64,000 nucleotides of DNA, from positions 1 through 64,000 of the forward strand of contig JAKVBQ010000002.1 of the NCBI GenBank assembly GCA_022447205.1, in the 5' to 3' direction. Numbering within the stretch: position 1 is the first letter of the stretch; each line of letters begins with the position of its first letter. A program made the position numbers and the translations under genes. Positions 1-8,655 of this stretch are shown piece after piece. Under the pieces are notes generated by a model, which saw only the letters and a list, made by a program, of their open reading frames with translations, was not told where the DNA came from and did no database searches. The DNA is from Phycisphaerales bacterium (GTDB lineage Bacteria; Planctomycetota; Phycisphaerae; Phycisphaerales; SM1A02).

Positions 1-1094
1 GCGACGCAGAAGCGGGGGGGCGCCGCGAGGGGGTGGGCGGCGCGCCGGGCCCCCATGACGTCACGGATGCACCCGCCGATGCCGGTCGCGGCACCGCCAT
101 AGGGTTCGATCGCGGATGGGTGATTGTGGGTCTCCGCCTTGAAGCAGACCGCATGATCATCGTCGAAGACGATCACCCCGGCATTGTCGACGAAGACGGA
201 CAGACACCAGTCGATCCCCTCGTCGATCAGTTCGAAGGTCGCTGCGGCGACGGTCGCCTTGAGCAGGTTGTTGATCTGCACGGTGTCGTCCCGGACGACG
301 TCGTGGTACGGACGGTCCCCTGCGGTCCTGATCACCGAGACGCCGCTCGGGACATCCTGTTCGGAATAGCGGATGGTCGACTTCAGCGTCTTGTGAACGC
401 AGTGCTCCGACCAGGTCTGGGCAAGGGTCTCGAGTTCGATCTCGCGGGGATCACGTCCGAGTGCCTGGTAGTAGTCACGGATGCCGATCATCTCATGGAG
501 ATCGAGGAAGAGATGCGCATCACGGGACAGTGCTTCAAGCTCCCCATCGGAAAGCCCGCGAACGGGGACCTCTCGAACCTCGGGCACGGACCCGGTCCCG
601 GTCGCGAAGTCCTCCGGCTGGTAGGGGGACTCGTGGACCGCATGGATGACGGGGTTCGCGAGTGAACGTTCGACCAGGCTCCTTGCGGTCGCCTGGTCGG
701 TGCCGATCAGTTCGAACCGATTTCCGGTCTGGACCCTGGTGTCGACGCCGGTCATCGCCTTCACCGCGATCTGCACGCTCTCCGCGGCCGGGTCGGTGAC
801 TCCGGGCAGCGGGTGGACCTCGATCAGCGCGGCGCCGGTGGGAGCGGGTGATGCACCCGCGGTCACCGACTGGGTGACCGGATCGGCGAGGAGTTCCTCG
901 GCGATCCGAGCGCACTGACCGTCATCGAGTGCGCCCTGGACGAGGTAGACGGACGCATGGCTGACCTGGTCGGGCGCGCTGCCATCGTCCACTGCAGCGA
1001 AGGCACGAGCCGCGGCATCGCCGCGAGGGTCATCGCGACCGGGTGCGGATCGGACTTCGAAACGATGGATCGGGGGGGGTGTCGTGGTGGCCAA
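1..1094 (-). CDS. purL: Phosphoribosylformylglycinamidine synthase, N-terminal part (cut by window edge)
   Basis: FGAM synthase uses ATP and glutamine-derived ammonia to convert FGAR to FGAM in purine synthesis. About 364 N-terminal residues are present and the reading frame runs off the left edge. A PurS-like N-terminal domain (residues about 10-170) is followed by the synthetase signature [10 protein letters not shown] and then by [20 protein letters not shown], the nucleotide-binding hallmark of PurL. The start is uncertain: an in-frame stop lies 15 bases upstream, and the only plausible initiator is TTG at 1094, with no clear ribosome binding site; the next recognisable family sequence begins a few codons later (IHRFEV). 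The gene is transcribed leftwards, after the terminator of the first porin, so it probably has its own promoter in 1095-1200. The family assignment is secure and the start is not. Confidence 0.88.
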   Translation of the reverse strand, partial: MATTTPPPIHRFEVRSAPGRDDPRGDAAARAFAAVDDGSAPDQVSHASVYLVQGALDDGQCARIAEELLADPVTQSVTAGASPAPTGAALIEVHPLPGVTDPAAESVQIAVKAMTGVDTRVQTGNRFELIGTDQATARSLVERSLANPVIHAVHESPYQPEDFATGTGSVPEVREVPVRGLSDGELEALSRDAHLFLDLHEMIGIRDYYQALGRDPREIELETLAQTWSEHCVHKTLKSTIRYSEQDVPSGVSVIRTAGDRPYHDVVRDDTVQINNLLKATVAAATFELIDEGIDWCLSVFVDNAGVIVFDDDHAVCFKAETHNHPSAIEPYGGAATGIGGCIRDVMGARRAAHPLAAPPRFCV

Positions 1095-1204
1095 GGCAGG
1101 TACCGTTCATTCCCGTTGAACTCAGGGGATGCAAATGCTGCAGATGGAATGGTAGCGCCAACCGGCCGGCTTCTCCCCCCCACCGACACCCTGCCCACGA
1201 GGAA

Positions 1205-1236
1205 GACCGCCCCGCCAGCGGACTGGCGGGGCGGTC
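1205..1236 (-). terminator. Rho-independent-type hairpin after the third porin gene
   Basis: A perfect 14-bp inverted repeat (GACCGCCCCGCCAG, loop of four, CTGGCGGGGCGGTC) lies 26 bases beyond the porin stop codon. On the minus strand it is followed by TTCCT, a weak U tract. It separates the porin cluster from purL. Confidence 0.8.
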
Positions 1237-1262
1237 GAAGGGGAGGGTTGTGTTTCGTCGGG

Positions 1263-2924
1263 TCAGAACTGCATCTGGAACTGGGTCAGGAAGACCATCT
1301 CGTTGGTCGCCCTCAGGAGCGGTCGGAAGCCGCTGTCGACGGTGGCGCTGACCTGGGTGATCTCGTTGAAGGAGTAGCCGAACTGGAAGCTCCAGCGGAG
1401 ATCCTGCCCGTCGAGATACCAGTTGGCACCGATGGTCGCGATGCTGAGCGGACTCATCTTGGGGGGGATGTTGATCGGGTTGCCGCCGCTGTCAGTGAAC
1501 TGGTTCAGGGTGGGCTGGGTGATCGGATCGATGTACTCATAACGAGCGAAGAGCTCCCATTTCGGGGTCATGTACATCGAGCCCTGGACGAGGACGCCCA
1601 GGAGGTTGGTGGTTCCGCTGACGCTGGGCTGGGCATTGAACAGGTTGCCACCGGTCGAACGGCTCCACTTGCTCTCGGAGTTGGAGTAGTAGACGGCGCC
1701 GTACAGGCTCGCACCACCGAAGTTGAAGGAGGCATCACCGGTAACCGTGATCCACTCGTTGTTCCCTGAACCGACGTAGGTCGGCTCCAGCTGGAACACG
1801 TTGACGGGCAGATCGGTCGGTGCCGAACCCATCTGGTAGTGACCGGCGAGCCCGAGCATGATGCCGTTCTCCTCGCCGATGGGGCTCGTCATCTCGGAGA
1901 ATTCAGACCAGTCGCCGGCAAGCTTGTACTCGATGCGGGTCGTGAATCCGTAGCTCGCCTGCTGCTCCCAGTACGGGGAATTGAGGGGCTGCGTCCCGAC
2001 CGGGAAGTAGCCGCTGTTGTTCGAGTCACCCGCGAGCAGGTTGTCGGTGCCACCGTCGGAGAAGGCGAACGACCAGGCGAAGTCGGTGCCGCGCGTGGAG
2101 AGTTCGATGCCCTGGGATCGTCCGATGCCCATGAGCTGGTCGACGGAACTGCGCCCGGCGGTGAGCAGGTTCTGGACCGAGATGAGGCTTTCGCGGGCGA
2201 ACGGCAGCTTGAACTGACCGAAACGGATCGACCACTGGTTGTCGAGGTCGAAGGCGACGTAGGCATCAAGCAGGTTCAGTCCACCGACCGAAGCGGCGTT
2301 GGCGTTCTGGCCGCCGGCCTGCAGGGTGCCGAACGAATCGAACTGGGTCCGGATGTAGTAGCGGATGCCGGGTTCGAAGACATGGCCCTTGAAGACCAGC
2401 CGGGAGTGCGGCAGGTCGAAGCCGTACTGGTTGTCGGGGAGGCGCTCCGCCTGACCACCGGGTCCGGTGTTCGCGTATCCGGCATTGGACGTGCGGCTCC
2501 ACATGTAGCGGGCCTGGAGGAGACCGCTGACCTGAAGCATGAAGCGGTTGTCCGCGCTGCGCAGGTAGAACCCGCTGTCAGGACTCCAGCCAGCGGTCGC
2601 CGCAGCATCCTGAAGGCTGGTTCTCGAGCTGCTGTCGGCGAGGACGTCGGCCACCAGGGAACGCATCTCGGTGGCACGCTCCTCGGTCAACCACTCCTGA
2701 CGGGTCTCGGCCCGCAGGACCTCGACCTCCTGGCGGAGGTGTGCGTTGTCACGCTCGAGCATGTCCAGCCGCTCGGTGAGCCGGTCAAGCGAGGTGGCCT
2801 CGCCCGCAGGCGAGCCATCCTGAGCACCCAGGGCCATGCCGGTCAGGGCAAGGCAGGCCCCGGAGGCGATCATGGCGACAGGCAGTGCCCGCGTGCGGTG
2901 GGTTCTGGTTCGTCTGGTATGCAT
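1263..2924 (-). CDS. Outer-membrane porin, OprP/OprO (phosphate-selective porin) family, paralogue 1
   Basis: This is a 553-residue predicted outer-membrane beta-barrel. A signal peptide (hydrophobic stretch ending near MALGAQDG) precedes a heptad-rich coiled coil (about residues 45-75), a conserved block ADVLADSSSRTSLQDAA, and a long barrel region rich in alternating aromatic strands that ends in a terminal phenylalanine (QFQMQF), the usual Bam recognition end. The N-terminal block is shared with the two porins upstream, so the three are tandem paralogues; this one is the most divergent. An in-frame TTG lies nine bases upstream, but ATG at 2924 is preferred because AGGAG sits nine bases before it. 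The family is Porin_O_P by pattern; the real substrate (phosphate, polyphosphate or another anion) cannot be read from sequence. Confidence 0.8.
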   Translation of the reverse strand: MHTRRTRTHRTRALPVAMIASGACLALTGMALGAQDGSPAGEATSLDRLTERLDMLERDNAHLRQEVEVLRAETRQEWLTEERATEMRSLVADVLADSSSRTSLQDAAATAGWSPDSGFYLRSADNRFMLQVSGLLQARYMWSRTSNAGYANTGPGGQAERLPDNQYGFDLPHSRLVFKGHVFEPGIRYYIRTQFDSFGTLQAGGQNANAASVGGLNLLDAYVAFDLDNQWSIRFGQFKLPFARESLISVQNLLTAGRSSVDQLMGIGRSQGIELSTRGTDFAWSFAFSDGGTDNLLAGDSNNSGYFPVGTQPLNSPYWEQQASYGFTTRIEYKLAGDWSEFSEMTSPIGEENGIMLGLAGHYQMGSAPTDLPVNVFQLEPTYVGSGNNEWITVTGDASFNFGGASLYGAVYYSNSESKWSRSTGGNLFNAQPSVSGTTNLLGVLVQGSMYMTPKWELFARYEYIDPITQPTLNQFTDSGGNPINIPPKMSPLSIATIGANWYLDGQDLRWSFQFGYSFNEITQVSATVDSGFRPLLRATNEMVFLTQFQMQF

Positions 2925-3003
2925 CCCGTTCAACTCCTGGCTCGGTACCGGAACATGCCCCCCGGGAGCCGTACGCGGCCCGTGAGCAGTCCGTCTGGGG
3001 CAT

Positions 3004-3035
3004 CACCCCATGTGGGTGGACCCGATACCTATCGG
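3004..3035. promoter_or_regulatory. Two adjacent inverted repeats in the leader of porin paralogue 1
   Basis: CACCC-catgt-GGGTG (3004-3018) and CCGATA-cc-TATCGG (3022-3035) lie about 80-110 bases upstream of the porin start. They could be an operator or structured 5' UTR. No protein is known to bind them; the call is based on symmetry alone. Confidence 0.3.
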
Positions 3036-3081
3036 ACGAACAGGTGATAACACCCCAGAAATGTCCATCAGGAGTGCCACA

Positions 3082-3107
3082 AAGGGGTCCCCCCAGCAGA
3101 CCGGGGG
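3082..3107 (-). terminator. Possible terminator hairpin after porin paralogue 2
   Basis: On the minus strand the porin stop codon is followed at once by CCCCCGGTCTGCTGGGGGG and then by ACCCCTTTG. This is a short G/C stem with a poor U tract, so it may only attenuate read-through into the next porin. Confidence 0.4.
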
Positions 3108-4706
3108 TCAGAAAAGGAGCTGGAGCTGGGCCCGGAGGACCCATTGGTCCTTGGCGTTGGAGTACCCCCACCCGAGATCCTGGAGGCTGTTCTCACTCAC
3201 ACCCACCAGGCTGCTCTCGAGATTGATCCCCCAGTCCACGGTGAGCTTCACGTTGTCGTTGATGAAGTGATTGGCCCCGATGGTCAGGATGCTCGAGACG
3301 CTGTTTCCAAGCGGCACGGCAAGCGAGGGCGGAAGCGCTGGCGCGTCGATCTGGACGGAGAAGTCATCGAGACCGGCGTCGGTATAGGCGTAGCGAGCGA
3401 AGAGCTCGAGCCCGGGGCAGACGGCATAGCCACCCTGGAGGACCGCACCCCAGGAGGTGACCTTGGATGCGGTGTAATCACGGATCGCGGGATTGAAGAA
3501 GGTGGTCCCCTGTCCGGAGATCTCGAATTGCTGCCAGACGACCGCTCCGAAGAGACTGAAGTCACCGAACTTCGCGCTGATGTCCGCGGTGACGCCCTGG
3601 ACGGTGGTGCCGTTCAGGTCTGCATTGTTCAGGACGGGCGGTGGGAAGACGAAAGGCAGGCCGAAGGCAGTCTGGTCGCTCACGCTGGAGTTGTATTCCT
3701 GAATCATCCCCGCAAACCCGACCATGACACCGGTCGACTGGTCGACGGCCGCATTGAACGACTCGAACTGGTCCCAGTCGCCGGCGATCTTCCACTGTGC
3801 TCGAGCCGCGAAGGCGTAATCGGTGGGATCGTTCGAAGAGTTGGTGTTCATCTGGCCGGAGGACAGGGCGGTTTGCATCCCGTTGGTGTACGCGCCCTCG
3901 AGGGAGAACTGATCGGTCCGGTAGCGTGCATCGACCCCGACACCACGCCCGGAATTGAAGAACGCATTGACCATCGATCGATCGACCGCGAGCTGATGGC
4001 GGCTCGAGACGAGTTCCTCCCGCATGAAGGGCGTCTTGAACTGACCGACGGACACCTCGAGGCCGGAGTCGTAGGCCTTGGTGATCATCACGTCCTCGAA
4101 GTTGAACGCCCCGGTCGTCGGCCCGAAGGCACCGTTCACCTGATAGGACCAGGACGGATCGAAGACCGTGCCCTGAAACTTGACCTTGGCCCTTCTGATC
4201 CCGAATCCCCATCCGGTCCTCGAACCGGCCACCGTGTTGGTGTCGGCGACCTGATCGGCGAGGAAATCGGCGGGTGAATAGTCCTGCCCGCTTGGATTGT
4301 GGTTCAGGACCCAACGGACCTGGAGCTGGCCATTGATCCGGAGGGTGAACCCCCCGTCGTTGCTCGCGATCTGGAACCCGTCACCGGGTGCGTAGCCGGA
4401 GGAGACCCCGGCATCCTGGAGTGCGGTCCTGGTCGAGGCATCCGCCAGGACATCCGCCACGATCCCACGCAGTTCATCAGCCCGCGCCTCATTCAGCCAG
4501 GGCCCGGCCGCATCGGCATCCAGTCGACGCTCGAGTGCGACGCCACGCGCGCGCAGGCCGGCGATCTCGGCAGAGAGCGCATCGATGAGCGCCTGCTCGC
4601 CCTGTTCCGCCGCTTCGGAAGAAGCCATGCCCCAGGGAGCAAGAAGGGCGAGGCAGGGCGCGAGGATGGCTGACGTCCGGCTGATCGGCGAGGGGTATGC
4701 GCGCAT
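3108..4706 (-). CDS. Outer-membrane porin, OprP/OprO family, paralogue 2
   Basis: This is a 532-residue porin. A signal peptide ends around GMASSEAAE, followed by a short coiled coil, the block VADVLADASTRTALQDAG, a GFTLRINGQLQVRW first strand, and a barrel ending in WVLRAQLQLLF. It shares this C-terminal end almost exactly with paralogue 3, which lies directly upstream on the same strand, so these two arose by a more recent duplication than paralogue 1. The start at 4706 is chosen because GGAG lies about eight bases upstream and because the signal peptide begins there; the longer in-frame extension to 4847 runs through the upstream terminator. Spacing and terminators suggest partly separate transcription of the three genes. 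Confidence 0.82.
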   Translation of the reverse strand: MRAYPSPISRTSAILAPCLALLAPWGMASSEAAEQGEQALIDALSAEIAGLRARGVALERRLDADAAGPWLNEARADELRGIVADVLADASTRTALQDAGVSSGYAPGDGFQIASNDGGFTLRINGQLQVRWVLNHNPSGQDYSPADFLADQVADTNTVAGSRTGWGFGIRRAKVKFQGTVFDPSWSYQVNGAFGPTTGAFNFEDVMITKAYDSGLEVSVGQFKTPFMREELVSSRHQLAVDRSMVNAFFNSGRGVGVDARYRTDQFSLEGAYTNGMQTALSSGQMNTNSSNDPTDYAFAARAQWKIAGDWDQFESFNAAVDQSTGVMVGFAGMIQEYNSSVSDQTAFGLPFVFPPPVLNNADLNGTTVQGVTADISAKFGDFSLFGAVVWQQFEISGQGTTFFNPAIRDYTASKVTSWGAVLQGGYAVCPGLELFARYAYTDAGLDDFSVQIDAPALPPSLAVPLGNSVSSILTIGANHFINDNVKLTVDWGINLESSLVGVSENSLQDLGWGYSNAKDQWVLRAQLQLLF

Positions 4707-4830
4707 CTGACGAGCTCCAATCGGCGCTCCGAAGGGGAGCACCTCGGGCAGCATCGGGCCATTCCGGCCTCCAAGGCCAAAACAACCGGATTTATCAGGG
4801 ACACCAGACTGCGCACTGGGCGGAGGATGA

Positions 4831-4880
4831 AAAACCGGCCGGTCCAAATGAAAACCGGCCGGTCCCTGAGGACCGGCCGG
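4831..4880 (-). terminator. Terminator with a duplicated 3' arm, after porin paralogue 3
   Basis: On the minus strand GGCCGGTCC-TCAG-GGACCGGCC is followed by GGTTTTC, a classical stem and U tract. The 3' arm plus U tract (GGACCGGCCGGTTTT) is then repeated once, 20 bases on. Either copy can pair with the single 5' arm. It lies about 60 bases past the porin stop. Confidence 0.8.
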
Positions 4881-4940
4881 CCGAGCCGTTCGACGCCCCG
4901 AGGGGCAATCGTTGGGTGGATGTTGAAGCGAAGTCGCTGA

Positions 4941-6395
4941 TCAGAACAGGAGCTGGAGCTGAGCCCGGAGGACCCACTCGTTGTCTTCGTTGGTCTGACG
5001 CCAGCCAGTGTTGACCTGGGTGTTGTCAGCCCACTGACCGTTGAGGGAATCCTCGAGGTTGATGCCCCAGTCAGCGGTGAACTTCACGTTGCTGTTGATG
5101 AAGTAGTTGGCACCAACGGTGAGAAGCGTGAGCTTCGCATCGGCTGCCAGATTGGTACCGACGTTAGCATCGTTGAGGCCACGGTTGTTGGCCCAGGACA
5201 TGCGACCGAAGAGTTCCCACTCATCGTTGAGCGAGTAGCCGACCTGACCGACGAAACCCCAGGGGTTGACGCTGTCGAGCTCGGTACCGCCTGCAGGAGC
5301 ATCGCCGAAGTCGTAGTTCTGGTAGACGACAGCAGCAAAGATGCTGACGCCGGAGAACTTCGCACTGAAATCGGCGGTGACGCCCCACATGGAGGTGTGA
5401 TCGGTGGCATAGGCATCCGCAACAGGAGCCGCTCCGTTTGAACCAATCAAGCCGTTCCAGGACTGACCCATGAAGCCGAAGCCAAGCATCATCGCCTGGT
5501 CATCGCCGGGGCTGCTGGTGAAGCTGTCGAAGTCGCTCCAGTCACCGCTCATCTTGTACTCGAACCGACCCTGAACAGACCACTTGACGGGGGTGTTGGT
5601 GTAAGTGCCTTGGCGGAGCGCGGTCTGGACACCGTTGGTGTAGGCAACGTCGAGCTTCCAGGCGTCGGTCTTGTAACCGAGCATCATGCCGACGGTACGG
5701 TCAGCGTTGAAGTACTCGTTGACGAGCGAACGCTCGACGGCGAGCTGGTTGGCGCTCGAGACGAGTTCTTCGCGGAGCCACGGGGCCTTGAACTGACCGA
5801 AGGTCAGGCTCATGTTGTCGTTCATGTCGTGAGTGATGAACGCTTCCTCGAAGTTGAAGCCGCCGTTACCGTCGAATGCACCGTTGACAGCGTAGTGCCA
5901 GGTCTTGTCAACGACGTTGCCCTGGAACTTGACCTTGGCGCGACGAACCTGAAAACCCCATTCGGTGGCATTCTGGTTAGCGAACGTGGGATCTTCGGAA
6001 TCGTCATCGTCACCGATGTGGCTCATGACCCAACGGGCCTGGACCTGTCCCTTGATGTGCATGGTGAAGGCACCATTCTGCGAGCTCAGGAAGAAGCCAC
6101 TGCCCGACTTGTAGCCGGCCATTGCTCCGCTGTCCTGAAGGCTCGTACGAGTCTGGCTGTCAGCCAGCACGTCCTGGACGATGCCACGGATCTCGGTCGC
6201 GCGGGTTTCGTTGAGCCAGGCATTGTCCTGAGCATCAACGCGAGCCTCGAGGGACTCGTTCTGAGCGCGAAGTTCTGAAAGTTCGGCACGAAGTGTGTCA
6301 ATTGACGCACTCTCAATGTCCGTCGCACCAGCGAACCCGCTGGCCGACAGAGTTGCGGCTCCTGCCAGGAGCCCTACGGTTCGGATCATTGTCAT
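4941..6395 (-). CDS. Outer-membrane porin, OprP/OprO family, paralogue 3
   Basis: This is a 484-residue porin, first of the tandem set in transcription order. MTMIRTVGLLAGAATLSASGF is a signal peptide, followed by a coiled coil, the block VQDVLADSQTRTSLQDSG, and a beta-barrel ending in WVLRAQLQLLF. The start is ATG at 6395, with GGAG ten bases upstream; a longer frame to 6668 exists but runs through the leader. Its third-position base choice is slightly less GC-rich than in the neighbours, which may reflect high expression. A four-copy repeat resembling a Pho box lies about 170 bases upstream. If the family name reflects function, this would be a phosphate-starvation porin; that link is an inference from family plus motif. 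Confidence 0.85.
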   Translation of the reverse strand: MTMIRTVGLLAGAATLSASGFAGATDIESASIDTLRAELSELRAQNESLEARVDAQDNAWLNETRATEIRGIVQDVLADSQTRTSLQDSGAMAGYKSGSGFFLSSQNGAFTMHIKGQVQARWVMSHIGDDDDSEDPTFANQNATEWGFQVRRAKVKFQGNVVDKTWHYAVNGAFDGNGGFNFEEAFITHDMNDNMSLTFGQFKAPWLREELVSSANQLAVERSLVNEYFNADRTVGMMLGYKTDAWKLDVAYTNGVQTALRQGTYTNTPVKWSVQGRFEYKMSGDWSDFDSFTSSPGDDQAMMLGFGFMGQSWNGLIGSNGAAPVADAYATDHTSMWGVTADFSAKFSGVSIFAAVVYQNYDFGDAPAGGTELDSVNPWGFVGQVGYSLNDEWELFGRMSWANNRGLNDANVGTNLAADAKLTLLTVGANYFINSNVKFTADWGINLEDSLNGQWADNTQVNTGWRQTNEDNEWVLRAQLQLLF

Positions 6396-6805
6396 CTGAT
6401 CGACTCTCCAGACTTTAGGGGTGGGATCGGCTCTTGCTTGCCCACTACCTAGTCCATCCACCCGTCCGCTCGCCGCCCGTACCACCGAGGCACAGACCAG
6501 GACGGTTCTTTTCGATTGGGGGCTATTCGGCACCCACAAGGGCGCGAACAGTAGAAATGGACTGTTAAGATATTGTAAAGGAAGTGTAAAGGAAATGTTC
6601 AGATGCGCGCCCCTGCGCATGCTTGTACGTAAGTTCTTGTTTGACAAGGAGTTCCGCTTCCTGCCCAATCAGCCACTTTTGGCCAAACCGGGAATCGGCG
6701 AGACGCTTGCCAGCAAGCCCACAAAACCGAGCCTGGAAAGAGCTCCAGATCTCGACTTCATCACGCTCGACAAACTGCTCGCTCGCGCACGCGCAGTATA
6801 CGAAA
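6396..6805. other. 410-base intergenic region between radA and the porin cluster
   Basis: It holds the leader of porin 3 (6396 to about 6540) and the Pho-box-like repeats (6563-6602). The stretch from about 6540 to 6700 is visibly AT-richer than its surroundings. I see no gene on either strand. Confidence 0.7.
6563..6602 (-). promoter_or_regulatory. Pho-box-like array: four 7-bp direct repeats with 11-bp period
   Basis: On the plus strand TGTTAAG (6563), TGTAAAG (6574), TGTAAAG (6585) and TGTTCAG (6596) start exactly 11 bp apart; read on the minus strand the unit is CTTTACA plus four spacer bases. A 7+4 layout is the established architecture of PhoB/PhoP boxes (E. coli CTGTCAT units; TT-A-ACA units in Bacillus; CTTAACCT units in cyanobacteria). 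A weak -10-like TACTGT follows about nine bases beyond the last repeat, as expected if the box replaces the -35 element. The downstream gene is an OprP-family porin. Confidence 0.6.
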
Positions 6806-8293
6806 TCAAGGCGTTGTCTGCAGGGCGGGCGCACCTTCAGGTGACTGACGCGCAACCGGCTCAAGCAGGGACAGGGCATCGACCAGACGAGGCACTTCGT
6901 GGAGGCGGCCACGGTGCTCTGCATCGATCTCCTCTGCCTGACCGGCAGGCAGGACGATACGACGCGCCCCCCGCCTCAGGGCCTCTGAGACCCGATGCTG
7001 TGCGCCGGCAGCCGGACGAACCGCCCCGGAGAGCGTCACTTCGCCGAAAACCGCGGTGCCAGGCTCCAGGGAACGGCCGTAGTGGGCCCCGGCAATCGCC
7101 AGGGAGGTCGCAAGGTCGACTCCGGGCTCGAGGACCCGCAAGCCGCCAGCCACCGAGACGAAGACATCCTGATCAGCGAGGCGAAGGCCGCCGTGCTTTT
7201 CCAGAACCGCAATCAGCATCGCCAGCCGGGCCGCATCGACCCCGGCAGCCCGCCGCTTGGCGGAACCGAGGAATCCGGTCGCGGTCAGGCCCTGGATCTC
7301 GGCGAGCAGGCACCGTGAGCCGGCCAGGGTGGGGACGATGATCGCACCCGGGGAGGGCTGAGCCTCGGTATCGAGGCGGACCAACTGCTCATTGACCGGT
7401 TCCAGACCGTCACTGGCCATCTGGAAGAGGCCGATCTCCTGGGTGGAGCCGAATCGGTTCTTGATCCCTCTGAGGATCCTGTGGCGATGGTGCTGGTCGC
7501 CTTCGAAGGCGAGGACGACGTCGACCAGGTGCTCGAGGAGCTTGGGACCGGCCAGGGTCCCTTCCTTGGTGACGTGCCCCACGATGACCACCGCCATCCC
7601 GGTCTTCTTGGCAAGGAGCGAGAGTTCGCTGGCGCAACGCCTGAGCTGGGCGGCAGCGCCGGTCCCGCCCCCGCTGCCGCGTCCACGGTCCGCGCCACCG
7701 TTGCTTCCGGAACCCAACCAGGCCATCTGGATCGAATCGAGGATCAGCAAGCGAGGCTTCAGCCGGAGCGCCTCCTGCAGGACCCGGGTGAGATCGGTCT
7801 CGGCCAGAACGTAGAGCGCTGATGAGGCCTCCTCACCGCAGAGTCCAAGGCGTTCTGCCCGCATCCGGACCTGCGCCGCGCTCTCCTCGCTGCTGGCATA
7901 GAGGACGCCATCGCCTGCACCTGCGAGGGCGCCAGCCACCTGCATCAGGAGGGTGCTCTTGCCGATACCGGGATCTCCGCCCAGGAGGATCGAGGAACCG
8001 GGGACGAAGCCCCCGCCCAGGACCCGATCCACCTCTTCTATAGAAGTAGGGATTCGGGGCAGGTCGGTCAGGTCGATCTCGTGAATCGGACACGCGGGCG
8101 TTCCGGTCGCCTCCGGGCCTCCAACCGGGCCTGAGGCGATGCCGGGACCGCCACGCACCTCGGAAGCCGCATCGAGAGGCTCCTTGAACTGGGCAAGCGA
8201 ATCCCAGGTGCCACAGTCCGGGCAACGGCCCATCCACTGGGCCTGGGTCGCGCCGCATTCATCGCAGACGAAACTGGTACGTGATCGGGCCAT
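6806..8293 (-). CDS. radA: DNA repair protein RadA/Sms
   Basis: RadA is a RecA-like ATPase and helicase that acts in processing of recombination intermediates. The 495-residue protein has the N-terminal zinc finger (C10, C13, C24, C27), a Walker A motif GGDPGIGKST at about 105-114, the RadA-specific KNRFG motif at 278-282, and a C-terminal Lon-protease-like domain. A glycine-rich insert (about residues 194-213, GSGSNGG and similar) interrupts the ATPase core after the DSIQMAW strand and is not usual. The start at 8293 is the ATG directly before the zinc finger; no good ribosome binding site precedes it. It is the last gene of a minus-strand group with nuoH. Confidence 0.95.
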   Translation of the reverse strand: MARSRTSFVCDECGATQAQWMGRCPDCGTWDSLAQFKEPLDAASEVRGGPGIASGPVGGPEATGTPACPIHEIDLTDLPRIPTSIEEVDRVLGGGFVPGSSILLGGDPGIGKSTLLMQVAGALAGAGDGVLYASSEESAAQVRMRAERLGLCGEEASSALYVLAETDLTRVLQEALRLKPRLLILDSIQMAWLGSGSNGGADRGRGSGGGTGAAAQLRRCASELSLLAKKTGMAVVIVGHVTKEGTLAGPKLLEHLVDVVLAFEGDQHHRHRILRGIKNRFGSTQEIGLFQMASDGLEPVNEQLVRLDTEAQPSPGAIIVPTLAGSRCLLAEIQGLTATGFLGSAKRRAAGVDAARLAMLIAVLEKHGGLRLADQDVFVSVAGGLRVLEPGVDLATSLAIAGAHYGRSLEPGTAVFGEVTLSGAVRPAAGAQHRVSEALRRGARRIVLPAGQAEEIDAEHRGRLHEVPRLVDALSLLEPVARQSPEGAPALQTTP

Positions 8294-8368
8294 GCTGCAG
8301 AGTGTACAGCCCGGATCAACGATCCTGACGTCATCCACGAAAGCGATGAAAACCCGTCAACGGGGACG

Positions 8369-8587
8369 TCAACGCCGCAGTCGACGCATGCGCGTGGTCC
8401 AGGCGGCGTAGTGGATCGCGAGTCGAATCATCTCCCCACGACTCGGATGACGAACGGGATCGGTCCCGAACGCGGTTTCATGACGCCATCGCCAGTAGCG
8501 ACCACGCAACCTGAAACGCGTCGCGAATGCGAGTCGGATGAAGCCGATCGTTGCATCAAGAAGCATTCGAGGTCCCATGTGCGCCAT
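8369..8587 (-). CDS. Small basic protein of unknown function
   Basis: This 72-residue ORF, 75 bases upstream of radA, is rich in arginine, tryptophan and histidine, with the core YWRWRHETAFGTDP and an arginine-rich end MRRLRR. It has no signal peptide and no recognisable domain. A short hydrophobic segment near residues 9-20 could be amphipathic. The start could be ATG at 8587 or the fourth codon; AAAAAGG lies a little far upstream. The composition looks like a real coding region rather than a frame artefact, but I cannot name a family. Confidence 0.45.
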   Translation of the reverse strand: MAHMGPRMLLDATIGFIRLAFATRFRLRGRYWRWRHETAFGTDPVRHPSRGEMIRLAIHYAAWTTRMRRLRR

Positions 8588-8619
8588 CTTATTGCAAAAC
8601 CTTTTTCACTTCCAAGCGC

Positions 8620-8649
8620 TTGTCATCCGAAGGGGTCTTTGCATACATT
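8620..8649 (+). promoter_or_regulatory. Candidate sigma-70-type promoter for a small plus-strand RNA
   Basis: TTGTCA (8620-8625) and TACATT (8644-8649) are spaced 18 bp, or ATACAT with 17 bp. The promoter points right, into a short transcript that ends at a hairpin with a T run at 8734. Confidence 0.45.
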
Positions 8650-8655
8650 GCACAC

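Noticed and set aside
6421-7341. Plus-strand frame across the porin leader and the radA 3' end
   Set aside because: It runs through the Pho-box-like repeats and then antisense to RadA motifs; there is no coding pattern.
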